From positions 186,001 through 250,000 of the forward strand of contig NZ_AUHV01000002.1 of NCBI RefSeq assembly GCF_000423365.1: a stretch of 64,000 nt of DNA. Direction: 5' to 3'. The position numbers were made by a program, and so were the translations under genes. How positions within the stretch are numbered: the stretch's first letter is position 1; the number at the start of each line of letters is the position of its first letter. Origin of the DNA: Maritalea myrionectae DSM 19524 (GTDB taxonomy: Bacteria; Pseudomonadota; Alphaproteobacteria; Rhizobiales; Devosiaceae). This document shows, piece by piece, positions 42,552 to 50,670 of the stretch. Below the pieces are notes generated by a model. The model was not told where the DNA came from. It worked only from the letters and a program-made list of their open reading frames with translations, and did not search any database.

Positions 42552-44306
42552 CTACTTTGCTGCGGTGACGCCGTTTGGCGGCATGCAGGTGTGCGGCGCC
42601 AAAGCGCGATAGGCGTGATATTGGGACAAGAACACTTCGCCGGTCAGGTGTTGCAAAAAGTCGGACTTTTCCAGCTTGTCCATCACCGGGCCTTTGACTT
42701 CACTAAAGTGCAACTTCACATCCAAATTGGCCAAACGCTCATTGATCGCTTCAAGACTTTCCAGTGCGGACATATCGATTTCGTTGACCGCCGGACACAT
42801 CAAAATCACATGTTTAAGGTCTTTATTTTGGGCAACAAGATCATAAACCTTATCTTCCAAGAACCGAGCATTGGCAAAATAGAGCGATTGATCGACCCGC
42901 AGCGAAAGCACTTCCTTTGAGGTGATGACATCGTGGCGATCGACATTGCGGAAATGCTCGGTGCCTTCCACACGCCCCACAATGGCGGTGTGTGGTTTTG
43001 ATGTTTTGTACAAATGGATGGCGATTGAGGTAATCACACCCGCTGTCACACCAAATTCGACCCCCCAAATCAGCGTAATGGCCATGGTTGCGGCAACGGC
43101 GGCGAAGTCGGCCTTGGAGTAGCGCCAGGTACGCCCCAGGATCGAAAAGTCGACCAAGCTGAGCACGGCCACAATGATGGTGGCGGCCAACACTGCTTTG
43201 GGCAGATAGAACAGAAAGGGTGTGAGGAAAAAAGTGGCCAGCGCAATACCAACAGCTGTGAAAGCCCCTGCAGCAGGCGTTTGCGCCCCAGCGTCAAAGT
43301 TTACGACCGAACGGGCAAAGCCGCCAGTGACCGGATAGCCACCGCCGAAGGCGGAGGCCAAGTTGGAAGCGCCCAGGCCCACCAACTCTTGGTCCGGATC
43401 AATGCGTTGACGGCGTTTGGCCGCCAAAGTTTGCGCCACGCTGACCGATTCAACAAAGCCAATAACCGAGATTAAGGCTGCTGATCCTGCCAAGGCAAAG
43501 ACCAACTCTAAGTCGAACGCGGGTAAGGCCAGCGCGGGCAAACCTTGCGGCACGCTGCCCACCAACGCGACGCCTTGTGAATCCAGTTGAAATGCTGCGG
43601 CAATGGCAATGCTGATGGCAACAGCAAATACCGGGCCGGTTTTGGCCAAAATGTCAGCCAAACGCTTGCCGAGGCCTAGTTTGATCAGAAGCGGTTTGAG
43701 CCCTTTGCGGACCCAAAACAAGAATAAGGCGGCGGGGATGCCTATTGCGGCGGTGATCCAATTAATCTCCCCCACATGGGCGACCAAGGAGGTTATCAAG
43801 TCCAACAAATTATGCCCGTGGGCATCCACGCCAAACACGTGTTTGAGCTGACTGGTCGCTATGATGATACCAGAGGCGGTGATGAAGCCGGCGATGACCG
43901 GATGGGAAAGGAAATTCGCAAGAAAACCCATCCGGAATAGGCCCAACGCCAGCAACATCACGCCTGAAATGAACGCCAATAAGATTGCAGCAGCCGCATA
44001 TTCAGCCGTTCCTTGCAAGGCAAGTTTGCCCACAGCGGCAGCAGTCATCAAGGAAATCACTGCCACAGGACCAACTGCCAAGGTGCGTGACGAACCAAAA
44101 AGCGCATAAGCGACCAAGGGCAAGATGGATGCATAAAGCCCCATTTGCGGCGGCAGCCCGGCCAACAAGGCATAAGCCAAGGATTGCGGGATCAACATGA
44201 TGGTCACGATGATCGCGGCGATCATATCCGCCGTGAAAATCTCGCCATTATAGGTTTTTCCCCAATCAAAGACGGGCAGCTTTTTGATGCGATCAAGCAT
44301 TGGCAT
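42552..44306 (-). CDS. SulP-family anion transporter with STAS domain
   Basis: A 584-residue inner-membrane transporter of the SLC26/SulP type. A cytoplasmic N-tail is followed by about 12-14 helices (residues 25-420) with MIAAIIVTIMLIPQSLAYAL and GLPPQMGLYASILP, the SulP signature. The C-terminal STAS domain (about 450-555) contains VILMCPAVNEIDMSALESLE. Substrate may be sulfate, thiosulfate-type anions or bicarbonate. As the last gene of the sulfide operon, export of sulfite or sulfate formed by the dioxygenase, or uptake, are both possible. Confidence 0.9.
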   Translation of the reverse strand: MPMLDRIKKLPVFDWGKTYNGEIFTADMIAAIIVTIMLIPQSLAYALLAGLPPQMGLYASILPLVAYALFGSSRTLAVGPVAVISLMTAAAVGKLALQGTAEYAAAAILLAFISGVMLLALGLFRMGFLANFLSHPVIAGFITASGIIIATSQLKHVFGVDAHGHNLLDLITSLVAHVGEINWITAAIGIPAALFLFWVRKGLKPLLIKLGLGKRLADILAKTGPVFAVAISIAIAAAFQLDSQGVALVGSVPQGLPALALPAFDLELVFALAGSAALISVIGFVESVSVAQTLAAKRRQRIDPDQELVGLGASNLASAFGGGYPVTGGFARSVVNFDAGAQTPAAGAFTAVGIALATFFLTPFLFYLPKAVLAATIIVAVLSLVDFSILGRTWRYSKADFAAVAATMAITLIWGVEFGVTAGVITSIAIHLYKTSKPHTAIVGRVEGTEHFRNVDRHDVITSKEVLSLRVDQSLYFANARFLEDKVYDLVAQNKDLKHVILMCPAVNEIDMSALESLEAINERLANLDVKLHFSEVKGPVMDKLEKSDFLQHLTGEVFLSQYHAYRALAPHTCMPPNGVTAAK

Positions 44307-44328
44307 TCACTTTCAACTCAAAGAAAAA

Positions 44329-44673
44329 TTAGCGGTTTGCGCGAGACTCGTCGTCGAGTTCCCATAAAGCGTGGGCGCGCATACCAGAGCGGCAATATCC
44401 CAAAATCGGCTTTGGCAGCTCGTTGAATGCCTTAGCAAATTTGTCCACATCATCGCCGCAGGCCTGGCCGGGTTTGATCGGCACATGTGCGGCTTTGATG
44501 CCCACAGCTTCGGCCTGTTTTTGCAGGTCCGAAAATTGTGGCTGGTTGCCTTCTTCATTGTCAGGACGTGCGCAAATCAAAGATTTGATGCCGTGATCTG
44601 CCAGGACTTGCAGGTCGGAAAAGCCCACTTGGCCTGAAATGAAATAGTCTTTGTTGATCTGTTTCAGTTGCAT
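44329..44673 (-). CDS. DUF442/TIGR01244-type Blh phosphatase/sulfurtransferase-like domain protein
   Basis: A 114-residue single-domain protein with a tyrosine-phosphatase-like fold. The active-site loop is LGYCRSGMRAHALW (C-x5-R form). The same domain is fused to the persulfide dioxygenase in Blh proteins of several bacteria; here it is a separate gene 10 bases downstream of the dioxygenase. Role probably in handling persulfide sulfur, by analogy with rhodanese; a phosphatase activity has not been excluded. Confidence 0.85.
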   Translation of the reverse strand: MQLKQINKDYFISGQVGFSDLQVLADHGIKSLICARPDNEEGNQPQFSDLQKQAEAVGIKAAHVPIKPGQACGDDVDKFAKAFNELPKPILGYCRSGMRAHALWELDDESRANR

Positions 44674-44683
44674 CGGTTTTCTC

Positions 44684-45583
44684 CTATTTCAACTTGTTGA
44701 CGGGCACTTTGAGGTACACGTGACCATCATCATCTTTTGGCGGCATTTTGCCCGCGCGCATGTTCACTTGAAGTGATGGGATGATCAGCTTTGGCATATC
44801 CAGCGACGCGTCGCGCTCTTCGCGCATTTTGACAAACTCATCTTCTGAGATTCCGTCTTTGACGTGGATATTGTGCTCACGCTCCTCTTTCACAGAGGTT
44901 TCCCACTCAATGTCGCGGCCGTTTGGACCGTAATCGTGGCACATGAAAAGACGAGTCTCGTCAGGCAGTTGCAGCACCCGTTTCACGGAACGATAGAGGG
45001 TCCGGGCGTCGCCACCGGGGAAGTCTGCGCGAGCGGAACCTCCATCTGGCATAAACAAGGTGTCGCCCACAAAAGCGGCATCGCCAATGGTGTGGGTCAT
45101 ACATGCCGGCGTGTGGCCGGGTGTGTGCATGACATAGGCGGTCAGTTCGCCAATTTTATAGCTGTCGCCATCCTTAAAGAGCTTGTCGAACTGGCTGCCA
45201 TCGCGCTGAAACTCGGTGCCTTCGTTGAAGACTTTGCCGAATGTGTCCTGCACAATGGTGATGTTTTCACCAATGCCCAACTTGCCGCCAACTTTCGATT
45301 GAATATATGGCGCTGCTGACAAGTGGTCTGCGTGGACGTGGGTTTCGATCAACCATTCCACTTCAAGACCTTCATCCTGCACATATTTGATGATGCGATC
45401 TGCGCCATCATAAGTGATGTGACCTGCTGCATAATCAATGTCCATGACGCTATCGACAATGGCGCATTTTTTGCTGTTCGGGTCCTGAACCACATATGAA
45501 ATCGTGTTGGTTGGTTCATCAAAGAACGGTGTCACGATCGGTTTTTGCTCAAGATCGGGTGTAAATGGGAGAGCTTGTGTCAT
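44684..45583 (-). CDS. MBL-fold persulfide dioxygenase (Blh/ETHE1-like)
   Basis: A 299-residue non-heme iron enzyme that oxidises glutathione persulfide to sulfite. Metal-binding motifs are IETHVHADHLSAAPYI, MHTPGHTPACMTHTIG, FVGDTLFM and MCHDYGPNGRDIEWETS. The longer form with the C-terminal PSLQVNMRAGKMPP is characteristic of the Blh type. It is transcribed with the YeeE/YedE genes upstream (14-base gap) and the DUF442 gene downstream. Confidence 0.9.
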   Translation of the reverse strand: MTQALPFTPDLEQKPIVTPFFDEPTNTISYVVQDPNSKKCAIVDSVMDIDYAAGHITYDGADRIIKYVQDEGLEVEWLIETHVHADHLSAAPYIQSKVGGKLGIGENITIVQDTFGKVFNEGTEFQRDGSQFDKLFKDGDSYKIGELTAYVMHTPGHTPACMTHTIGDAAFVGDTLFMPDGGSARADFPGGDARTLYRSVKRVLQLPDETRLFMCHDYGPNGRDIEWETSVKEEREHNIHVKDGISEDEFVKMREERDASLDMPKLIIPSLQVNMRAGKMPPKDDDGHVYLKVPVNKLK

Positions 45584-45597
45584 TTATATTCTCCTAG

Positions 45598-46041
45598 TTA
45601 ATTCGAGTTACGTACGGTTTGCGCGAAGGTGGCGCGTGACCGCAAAAACTTTGCGAAAATGATGCCGCCAATCATGGCTGCAACGAAAATGAAAGGTTCA
45701 GGCAAACCAAGGCCGAGCGCCGGGATGGACCCGCCTGGGCAGTAGCCTGTTAAGCCCCAACCGATGCCAAATACTGTGGCGCCGCCAATAAGGGGCAAAT
45801 CGATTTGCTTGGCTTGGGGCAGACTGAACACTTCAGCCCAAACTGGTTTTGGCCGTTTCAGCACAAAGAAATAGCCCACAACGGTGACCAACCAGGCCGA
45901 AATCATCACCAGCAAGAGGCTTGGGTCCCAATTGCCTGCAACATCAAAGAAGTTGAGGACTTTGGCGGGATTGGCCATGCCAGACAGGGCGATGCCCATG
46001 CCGAAAACCAAGCCGATGGCGTAAAATGAAATCAAACGCAT
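45598..46041 (-). CDS. YeeE/YedE-type sulfur transporter, second half
   Basis: A 147-residue membrane protein with about four helices, of the DUF6691/YeeE half type. The start at 46039-46041 (MRLISFYAIGLVFGMG) lies one base after the partner's stop. The cysteine motif GWGLTGYCPGGSIPALG (GxCPG) is where thiosulfate-type sulfur is thought to pass in YeeE. It works with the gene at 46043 as a split pair. Confidence 0.88.
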   Translation of the reverse strand: MRLISFYAIGLVFGMGIALSGMANPAKVLNFFDVAGNWDPSLLLVMISAWLVTVVGYFFVLKRPKPVWAEVFSLPQAKQIDLPLIGGATVFGIGWGLTGYCPGGSIPALGLGLPEPFIFVAAMIGGIIFAKFLRSRATFAQTVRNSN

Positions 46042-46042
46042 C

Positions 46043-46471
46043 TTAGAACACCCCCAAAATGTGACGCACCACATAAACGGTGATGAAGGTTGAAAGCATG
46101 AAGGTGGCCGTGGCCGCGATGGAGCGAATGGAAAAGCGCGCCATGCCGCAAACGCCGTGCCCTGATGTGCAGCCTGAGCCGTAATTGACGCCGATACCGA
46201 CGATCACACCGCCTAGGATCATTGCCCAAACTGGCACTGGGTTTTGAAAATCAACCGGGGTGCCTGAGATCAAAAAGATCGCAAGTGGCCCGGAAATTGC
46301 GCCAAGCAAAAAGGCAGCTCTCCACCCTTTATCGGCTGAGAATGGCGGCAAAAGACCCGCCAAAATCCCAGTCATGCCTGCGATGCGCCCATGCAATCCC
46401 ATGAGCAACACAGATGCGATGCCAATCAGCCCGCCGCCTATTATGGCTTCAACTGGCGTAAATTCAGTCAT
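46043..46471 (-). CDS. YeeE/YedE-type sulfur transporter, first half
   Basis: A 142-residue membrane protein with about four helices. The conserved NYGSGCTSGHGVCGMAR holds the two cysteines of the family's sulfur path. It is the first gene of the five-gene sulfide operon and faces bigR across overlapping promoters. Pairs of such half-length proteins replace the single long YeeE in many proteobacteria. Confidence 0.9.
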   Translation of the reverse strand: MTEFTPVEAIIGGGLIGIASVLLMGLHGRIAGMTGILAGLLPPFSADKGWRAAFLLGAISGPLAIFLISGTPVDFQNPVPVWAMILGGVIVGIGVNYGSGCTSGHGVCGMARFSIRSIAATATFMLSTFITVYVVRHILGVF

Positions 46472-46519
46472 ATATACGTACCCTATCGTTCGTTTATTCT
46501 ATTTGTGTCATCTCACATA

Positions 46520-46551
46520 TTGGTATATAAGCAAACTCTAATATATTGCAA
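46520..46551. promoter_or_regulatory. Overlapping divergent promoters with AT-rich palindrome (bigR operator)
   Basis: On the minus strand TTGCAA (46546-46551) and TATATA (46524-46529) are 16 bases apart and drive the yeeE operon. On the plus strand TTGGTA (46520-46525) and TATATT (46542-46547) are also 16 apart and would drive bigR. The two promoters lie face to face on the same DNA. An inverted repeat TATAT-N12-ATATA (46524-46545) covers both, a natural BigR target. Confidence 0.6.
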
Positions 46552-46630
46552 GTCCTGATTTTCATAAAATTTGAATTTGCGGAATTGAAAAAATTTGTTA
46601 AAAAACAACAACAGTTTAAGGGAAATAGTT

Positions 46631-46951
46631 GTGAGTGCACCGAGCGAGTTTGAACTTTTGCAAGAACGGGCAACCGAGGCCTCGGAGCTTCTGTCGGCAA
46701 TGTCCAGCCCCAAACGCCTCTTGATTTTGTGCAAGCTGGTGGAAGACGAAATGTCTGTGCTGGATTTGGCAGGGGAAGTTGACCTGTCCCAGCCTGCGCT
46801 TTCGCAACATTTGGCAAAATTGCGCAATCTCAAACTGGTCAAAACACGGCGCGACGGCAATGTGATCTATTATTCCCTTGCCTCAGGCGAGGTTGAAGCG
46901 GTGTTGTATACGCTCTATGGCATCTATTGTGGCCCGGACAGCGTGGCCTAA
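46631..46951 (+). CDS. bigR: ArsR-family persulfide-sensing repressor BigR/SqrR type
   Basis: A 106-residue winged-helix repressor. I start at the GTG at 46631 because AAGGGA at 46618-46623 is well placed; the frame runs upstream to a TTG at 46595 without support. The helix-turn-helix is MSVLDLAGEVDLSQPALSQH. Cys34 (LILCKLV) and Cys100 (YGIYCGP) are 66 residues apart, the spacing of the dithiol pair in BigR and SqrR that forms a disulfide or polysulfide with persulfides, releasing DNA. Divergent sulfide genes complete the picture. Metal-sensing ArsR proteins have different cysteine patterns. Confidence 0.92.
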   Translation: MSAPSEFELLQERATEASELLSAMSSPKRLLILCKLVEDEMSVLDLAGEVDLSQPALSQHLAKLRNLKLVKTRRDGNVIYYSLASGEVEAVLYTLYGIYCGPDSVA

Positions 46952-47052
46952 CCAAAGGCCTAATTGATTTATCCTTTGCGAAGCGCCAAAGTGCGCTCAA
47001 ATTCGTCAGTGCGGACTGAATGTTGCAGCGCGACCCACAAAAGGACCCGCAA

Positions 47053-47880
47053 ATGAGTGCCAATTCCAAATTCAAAACACCAAGCGGCCATGCGCTGAAG
47101 GCGCAAAAGGGACAAGACCCTATTGTTTGCCTCACCGCCTATACGACGCCTATGGCGCGGCTGGTGGATAAGCATTGCGATGTGGTGCTGGTGGGCGACA
47201 GTGTGGGCATGGTGCTGCACGGCTTTGAAAGCACGCTCAGCGTCACCATGGACATGATGATCATGCACGGACAAGCGGTGCGCCGCGGCGTGGACCAGGC
47301 GCTGCTGGTGGTGGATATGCCGTTCGGCTCTTATGAGCATAATAAAGAGCAGGCGTTTGAAAATGCAGCGCAGCTGATGCGCAAAACAGGGTGTGAAGCG
47401 GTGAAACTTGAGGGCGGCGCGCATATGGCGGAGACGATCGCCTATCTCACCCAGCGCGGCATTCCGGTGATGGGCCACATTGGCCTCACCCCGCAATCTG
47501 TGAAAGCGATGGGCGGCTATTCGGTGCAAGGTCGTGGCGATGACCACAAACGCATCATGGAAGATGCCAAGGCTGTTGAAGACGCGGGTGCCTTTGCCAT
47601 CGTGTTGGAAATGGTTACGCAGCCTTTGGCTGATGAGATCACCAAACTCGTTGGCGTGCCGACCATCGGCATCGGTGCCTCTGTTAATTGCGACGGCCAG
47701 ATTTTAGTTGTCGATGATCTATTGGGCCTATTTTCCAGCTTTAAACCCAAATTCGTCAAACGCTATGCAGAGTTGGCAGACGAAGCCGACGCAGCGATCG
47801 AACATTATGCCCGCGAAGTGCGTGCACGCAGCTTCCCCACAGATGCGCATGTTTATGCCGCCAAGGCTAAAAAGAGCTAG
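47053..47880 (+). CDS. panB: 3-methyl-2-oxobutanoate hydroxymethyltransferase
   Basis: First step of pantothenate synthesis, making ketopantoate from 2-oxoisovalerate. 275 residues from the ATG at 47053, with AAGGA nine bases upstream. Motifs are [43 protein letters not shown] and [19 protein letters not shown] (the family end loop). The Asp and Glu metal and acid residues are in place. panC follows three bases after the stop. Confidence 0.96.
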   Translation: MSANSKFKTPSGHALKAQKGQDPIVCLTAYTTPMARLVDKHCDVVLVGDSVGMVLHGFESTLSVTMDMMIMHGQAVRRGVDQALLVVDMPFGSYEHNKEQAFENAAQLMRKTGCEAVKLEGGAHMAETIAYLTQRGIPVMGHIGLTPQSVKAMGGYSVQGRGDDHKRIMEDAKAVEDAGAFAIVLEMVTQPLADEITKLVGVPTIGIGASVNCDGQILVVDDLLGLFSSFKPKFVKRYAELADEADAAIEHYAREVRARSFPTDAHVYAAKAKKS

Positions 47881-47883
47881 CGC

Positions 47884-48720
47884 ATGCAGATTGTTCGGAC
47901 CGTCAAAGAGCTCCGTGCTGTGCAAAAAGACTGGCACGCGCGCGGCAATGTCATCGGCTTTGTGCCGACAATGGGTGCGCTGCATAAAGGGCATCTCAGC
48001 TTGGCAAAGGCTGCACAAGCGCAAAGCGATAAAGTGATTGTGTCAATCTTTGTCAATCCGACGCAATTTAACGACCCTAAAGACCTGCAAGCCTATCCCC
48101 GCACGGAGCAATCCGATCTTGAACAGCTCGACCCGTTAGGCGTTGACCTTGTTTATCTGCCCAGTGCTGATGAAATGTATGGCCAAGGATTTGCCACCAA
48201 AGTGAGTGTGGAAGGTTTGACCGACTGCCTTTGTGGGGCATCGCGGCCAGGCCATTTTGACGGCGTGGCCACTGTGGTCAGCAAACTGTTTTTGCAAACG
48301 GGAGCAGACAAAGCCTTTTTTGGTGAAAAAGACTTCCAGCAATTGCAGGTCATTCGTCGAGTGGTGGCAGATCTCAATATCGATATTGATGTCATTGGCT
48401 GCCCAACGATGCGCGAGCATGATGGGTTGGCCATGTCATCGCGCAATATGCGTTTGAGCGATGAAGGGCGACGGATTGCGCTACAACTACATCAAATCAT
48501 GCAACAGAGCGCCGAGGCGATAAAGGGTGGCACGCCCATGGAAAAGGCAATGTCGACCGCTAAATCGGAACTGGCTGACGCAGGATTTGGCAAAGTGGAT
48601 TATTTTGAAGTGCGGGAGCTGGAAAATCTCGAACTGGCCACCAATCTGGATCGACCAGCCCGTTTGTTCGCCGCCGTGTTCTTGGAAGATGTGCGCTTGA
48701 TTGATAATATTCAGATATAA
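47884..48720 (+). CDS. panC: Pantoate--beta-alanine ligase
   Basis: Joins pantoate and beta-alanine using ATP. 278 residues. The nucleotidyl-transferase-type HxGH motif is PTMGALHKGHLSLAKAA, and FVNPTQFNDPKDLQAYPRT and FGEKDFQQLQVIRRVVADLN are family landmarks; the KMSKS-like loop is MSSRNMRLSDEGR. Pyrimidine breakdown genes 13 kb away make beta-alanine, its substrate, but a direct link is only a possibility. Confidence 0.96.
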   Translation: MQIVRTVKELRAVQKDWHARGNVIGFVPTMGALHKGHLSLAKAAQAQSDKVIVSIFVNPTQFNDPKDLQAYPRTEQSDLEQLDPLGVDLVYLPSADEMYGQGFATKVSVEGLTDCLCGASRPGHFDGVATVVSKLFLQTGADKAFFGEKDFQQLQVIRRVVADLNIDIDVIGCPTMREHDGLAMSSRNMRLSDEGRRIALQLHQIMQQSAEAIKGGTPMEKAMSTAKSELADAGFGKVDYFEVRELENLELATNLDRPARLFAAVFLEDVRLIDNIQI

Positions 48721-48721
48721 A

Positions 48722-48747
48722 AAAGGCGGTGTCTCCACCGCCTTTTT
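48722..48747. terminator. Bidirectional terminator between panC and the ABC exporter pair
   Basis: AAGGCGGTG (48723-48731) pairs with CACCGCCTT (48736-48744) over a 4-base loop, followed by TTTTTG on plus and TTTTTTAT on minus. It starts two bases after the panC stop and ends two bases before the exporter stop. Confidence 0.92.
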
Positions 48748-48748
48748 G

Positions 48749-50614
48749 TTATGCTGATTTTTCGTTTTCCTCATCACCATAATCAATGAAGCCGCCGGAC
48801 TGGCGTTTCCACAGAGACGCATAGTGACCGTTTTGCTCGAGCAACTCGGCGTGGGTGCCGTCTTCAATGATTTTGCCTTGATCCATCACGATCAACCGAT
48901 CCAACTCCGCGATGGTGGATAGGCGGTGGGCGATGGCAATCACGGTTTTGTTTTCCATCAATTGATGCAGTTGCTCCTGAATGGCGGCTTCCACTTCACT
49001 GTCCAAAGCCGAAGTGGCTTCATCCATGATCAGGATCGGCGCATCCTTGAGCAACACGCGGGCAATGGCGACACGCTGGCGCTGGCCGCCAGAGAGCTTC
49101 ACACCACGTTCGCCCACATGGGCGTCATATCCGCGACGGCCCTGCGGATCGACCAAATCGAGGATAAACTCGTGGGCTTTCGCCTTTTTGGCCGCAGCAA
49201 TCATCATTTCTTCAGTGGCATCCGGACGACCATAAAGCAGGTTTTCGCGCACCGACCGATGCAACAATGACGTATCTTGTGTCACCATCGCCAATTGCTC
49301 GCGCAATGTGTCCTGCTGCACTTCCGAAATGTCTTTGCCATCAATCATGATGGTGCCCCGCTCCACATCATAAAACCGCAGCAAGATGTTCACCAATGTC
49401 GACTTACCGGCACCGGAGCGCCCCACAAGCCCAACTTTTTGGCCCTGTGGTATATGCAGATTCAAATTGGTGATGATGCCTTTTTCAGCACCATAATTGA
49501 AGGTGACATTGTTGAATTTGATGTCGCCATCCACTTTGCCAATCGGCTTTGCCCCTTTTTTATCGGAGACCAAGCGCGGCAAGGAGATGGAGTTAATCCC
49601 ATCCTGCACCGTACCTATATTTTCGAACAGCGCTGACATTTCCCACATGATCCAGTGAGACATGCCCCAAATCCGCAGCACAATGCCGATGCCGATGGCA
49701 ACAGGGCCCGGCGTCATTACACCGTTGAGCCACAAATAGATGCCCATTGCGCCCACCGAAAACAGCAAAAGCGAGTTCAGCCCATCAATAATGATGTCGA
49801 GGCTGGCACCCAAACGCATCTGTTTATAAACGGTTTGCAAAAACCCATCCATGCCGTCGCGGGCATAGCTTGCCTCACGACCCGAATGAGAAAACAGTTT
49901 CACGGTCGCGATGTTTGTGTAGCTGTCCACAATGCGCCCTGTCATAACAGAGCGAGCATCCGCCTGCTTTTGCGATACGTCGCGCATGCGCGGCACGAAA
50001 TAGCGCATAACGGTGATATAGACGACCAACCAAACCGCAAAGGGTGCCATCAGCCGCCAATCAGCGCTGGCCATCACAAATAAGATGCCGATGAAATAAA
50101 CCGAGATGTAAACCAGGATATCCAAAATCTTCATAACGGTTTCGCGCACCGCCAACGAAGTTTGCATCAGTTTGGTGGCAATACGACCAGCAAATTCATC
50201 CTGAAAATAGGTCATGGATTGGCGGATCAAATAGCCATGCACATCCCAGCGAATGCGCATCGGGAAGTTACCGAGCAATGTCTGGTGCATCACAAAGGAT
50301 GAGAACGCCGCTGTGGCAGGTTTAATCACCAAGATGATTGCCGCCATCATCAACAATGTCGGCCACTCATCTTGCAAAAATGTCTCAGGATTGGAGGTCG
50401 ACAACCAATCAATCACATTGCCCAAAAAGCCGAACAGCGCCACTTCCAGAATGGCCAAAATGGCAGCGCCGAGCGCCATGAGCACAAGCCAAAGCTCCAG
50501 CCCTTTTGAATAGTGCCGACAAAACGCCACGAGCGTTTTAGGCGGCAGCTGCGGTTCTTTGGCTGGAAACGGTTCGACCCGCCGCTCAAACCAATCAAAT
50601 ATTCTTCTTATCAT
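48749..50614 (-). CDS. ABC exporter, membrane-ATPase half-transporter (second of tandem pair)
   Basis: A 621-residue half-exporter of the type IV (MsbA-like) class: cytoplasmic N-tail, six helices (about 45-330), then ATPase (about 365-605). Walker A is GRSGAGKSTLVN, signature LSGGQRQRVAIARVLL and Walker B ILIMDEATSALD, with the catalytic Glu present. From the signature onwards it is nearly identical to its neighbour, while the membrane part has diverged. The two probably form a heterodimer exporting a lipid or drug; substrate unknown. Confidence 0.9.
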   Translation of the reverse strand: MIRRIFDWFERRVEPFPAKEPQLPPKTLVAFCRHYSKGLELWLVLMALGAAILAILEVALFGFLGNVIDWLSTSNPETFLQDEWPTLLMMAAIILVIKPATAAFSSFVMHQTLLGNFPMRIRWDVHGYLIRQSMTYFQDEFAGRIATKLMQTSLAVRETVMKILDILVYISVYFIGILFVMASADWRLMAPFAVWLVVYITVMRYFVPRMRDVSQKQADARSVMTGRIVDSYTNIATVKLFSHSGREASYARDGMDGFLQTVYKQMRLGASLDIIIDGLNSLLLFSVGAMGIYLWLNGVMTPGPVAIGIGIVLRIWGMSHWIMWEMSALFENIGTVQDGINSISLPRLVSDKKGAKPIGKVDGDIKFNNVTFNYGAEKGIITNLNLHIPQGQKVGLVGRSGAGKSTLVNILLRFYDVERGTIMIDGKDISEVQQDTLREQLAMVTQDTSLLHRSVRENLLYGRPDATEEMMIAAAKKAKAHEFILDLVDPQGRRGYDAHVGERGVKLSGGQRQRVAIARVLLKDAPILIMDEATSALDSEVEAAIQEQLHQLMENKTVIAIAHRLSTIAELDRLIVMDQGKIIEDGTHAELLEQNGHYASLWKRQSGGFIDYGDEENEKSA

Positions 50615-50670
50615 TATTCTCGACCTTTTTAGAAAGATTATTCTTTCTATATTCTAGCTGTTATTAGATT

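Noticed and set aside
42552-44306. Reading the SulP gene as a stand-alone bicarbonate transporter
   Set aside because: No carbonic anhydrase is nearby and it is joined to the sulfide operon; specificity is left open rather than called bicarbonate.
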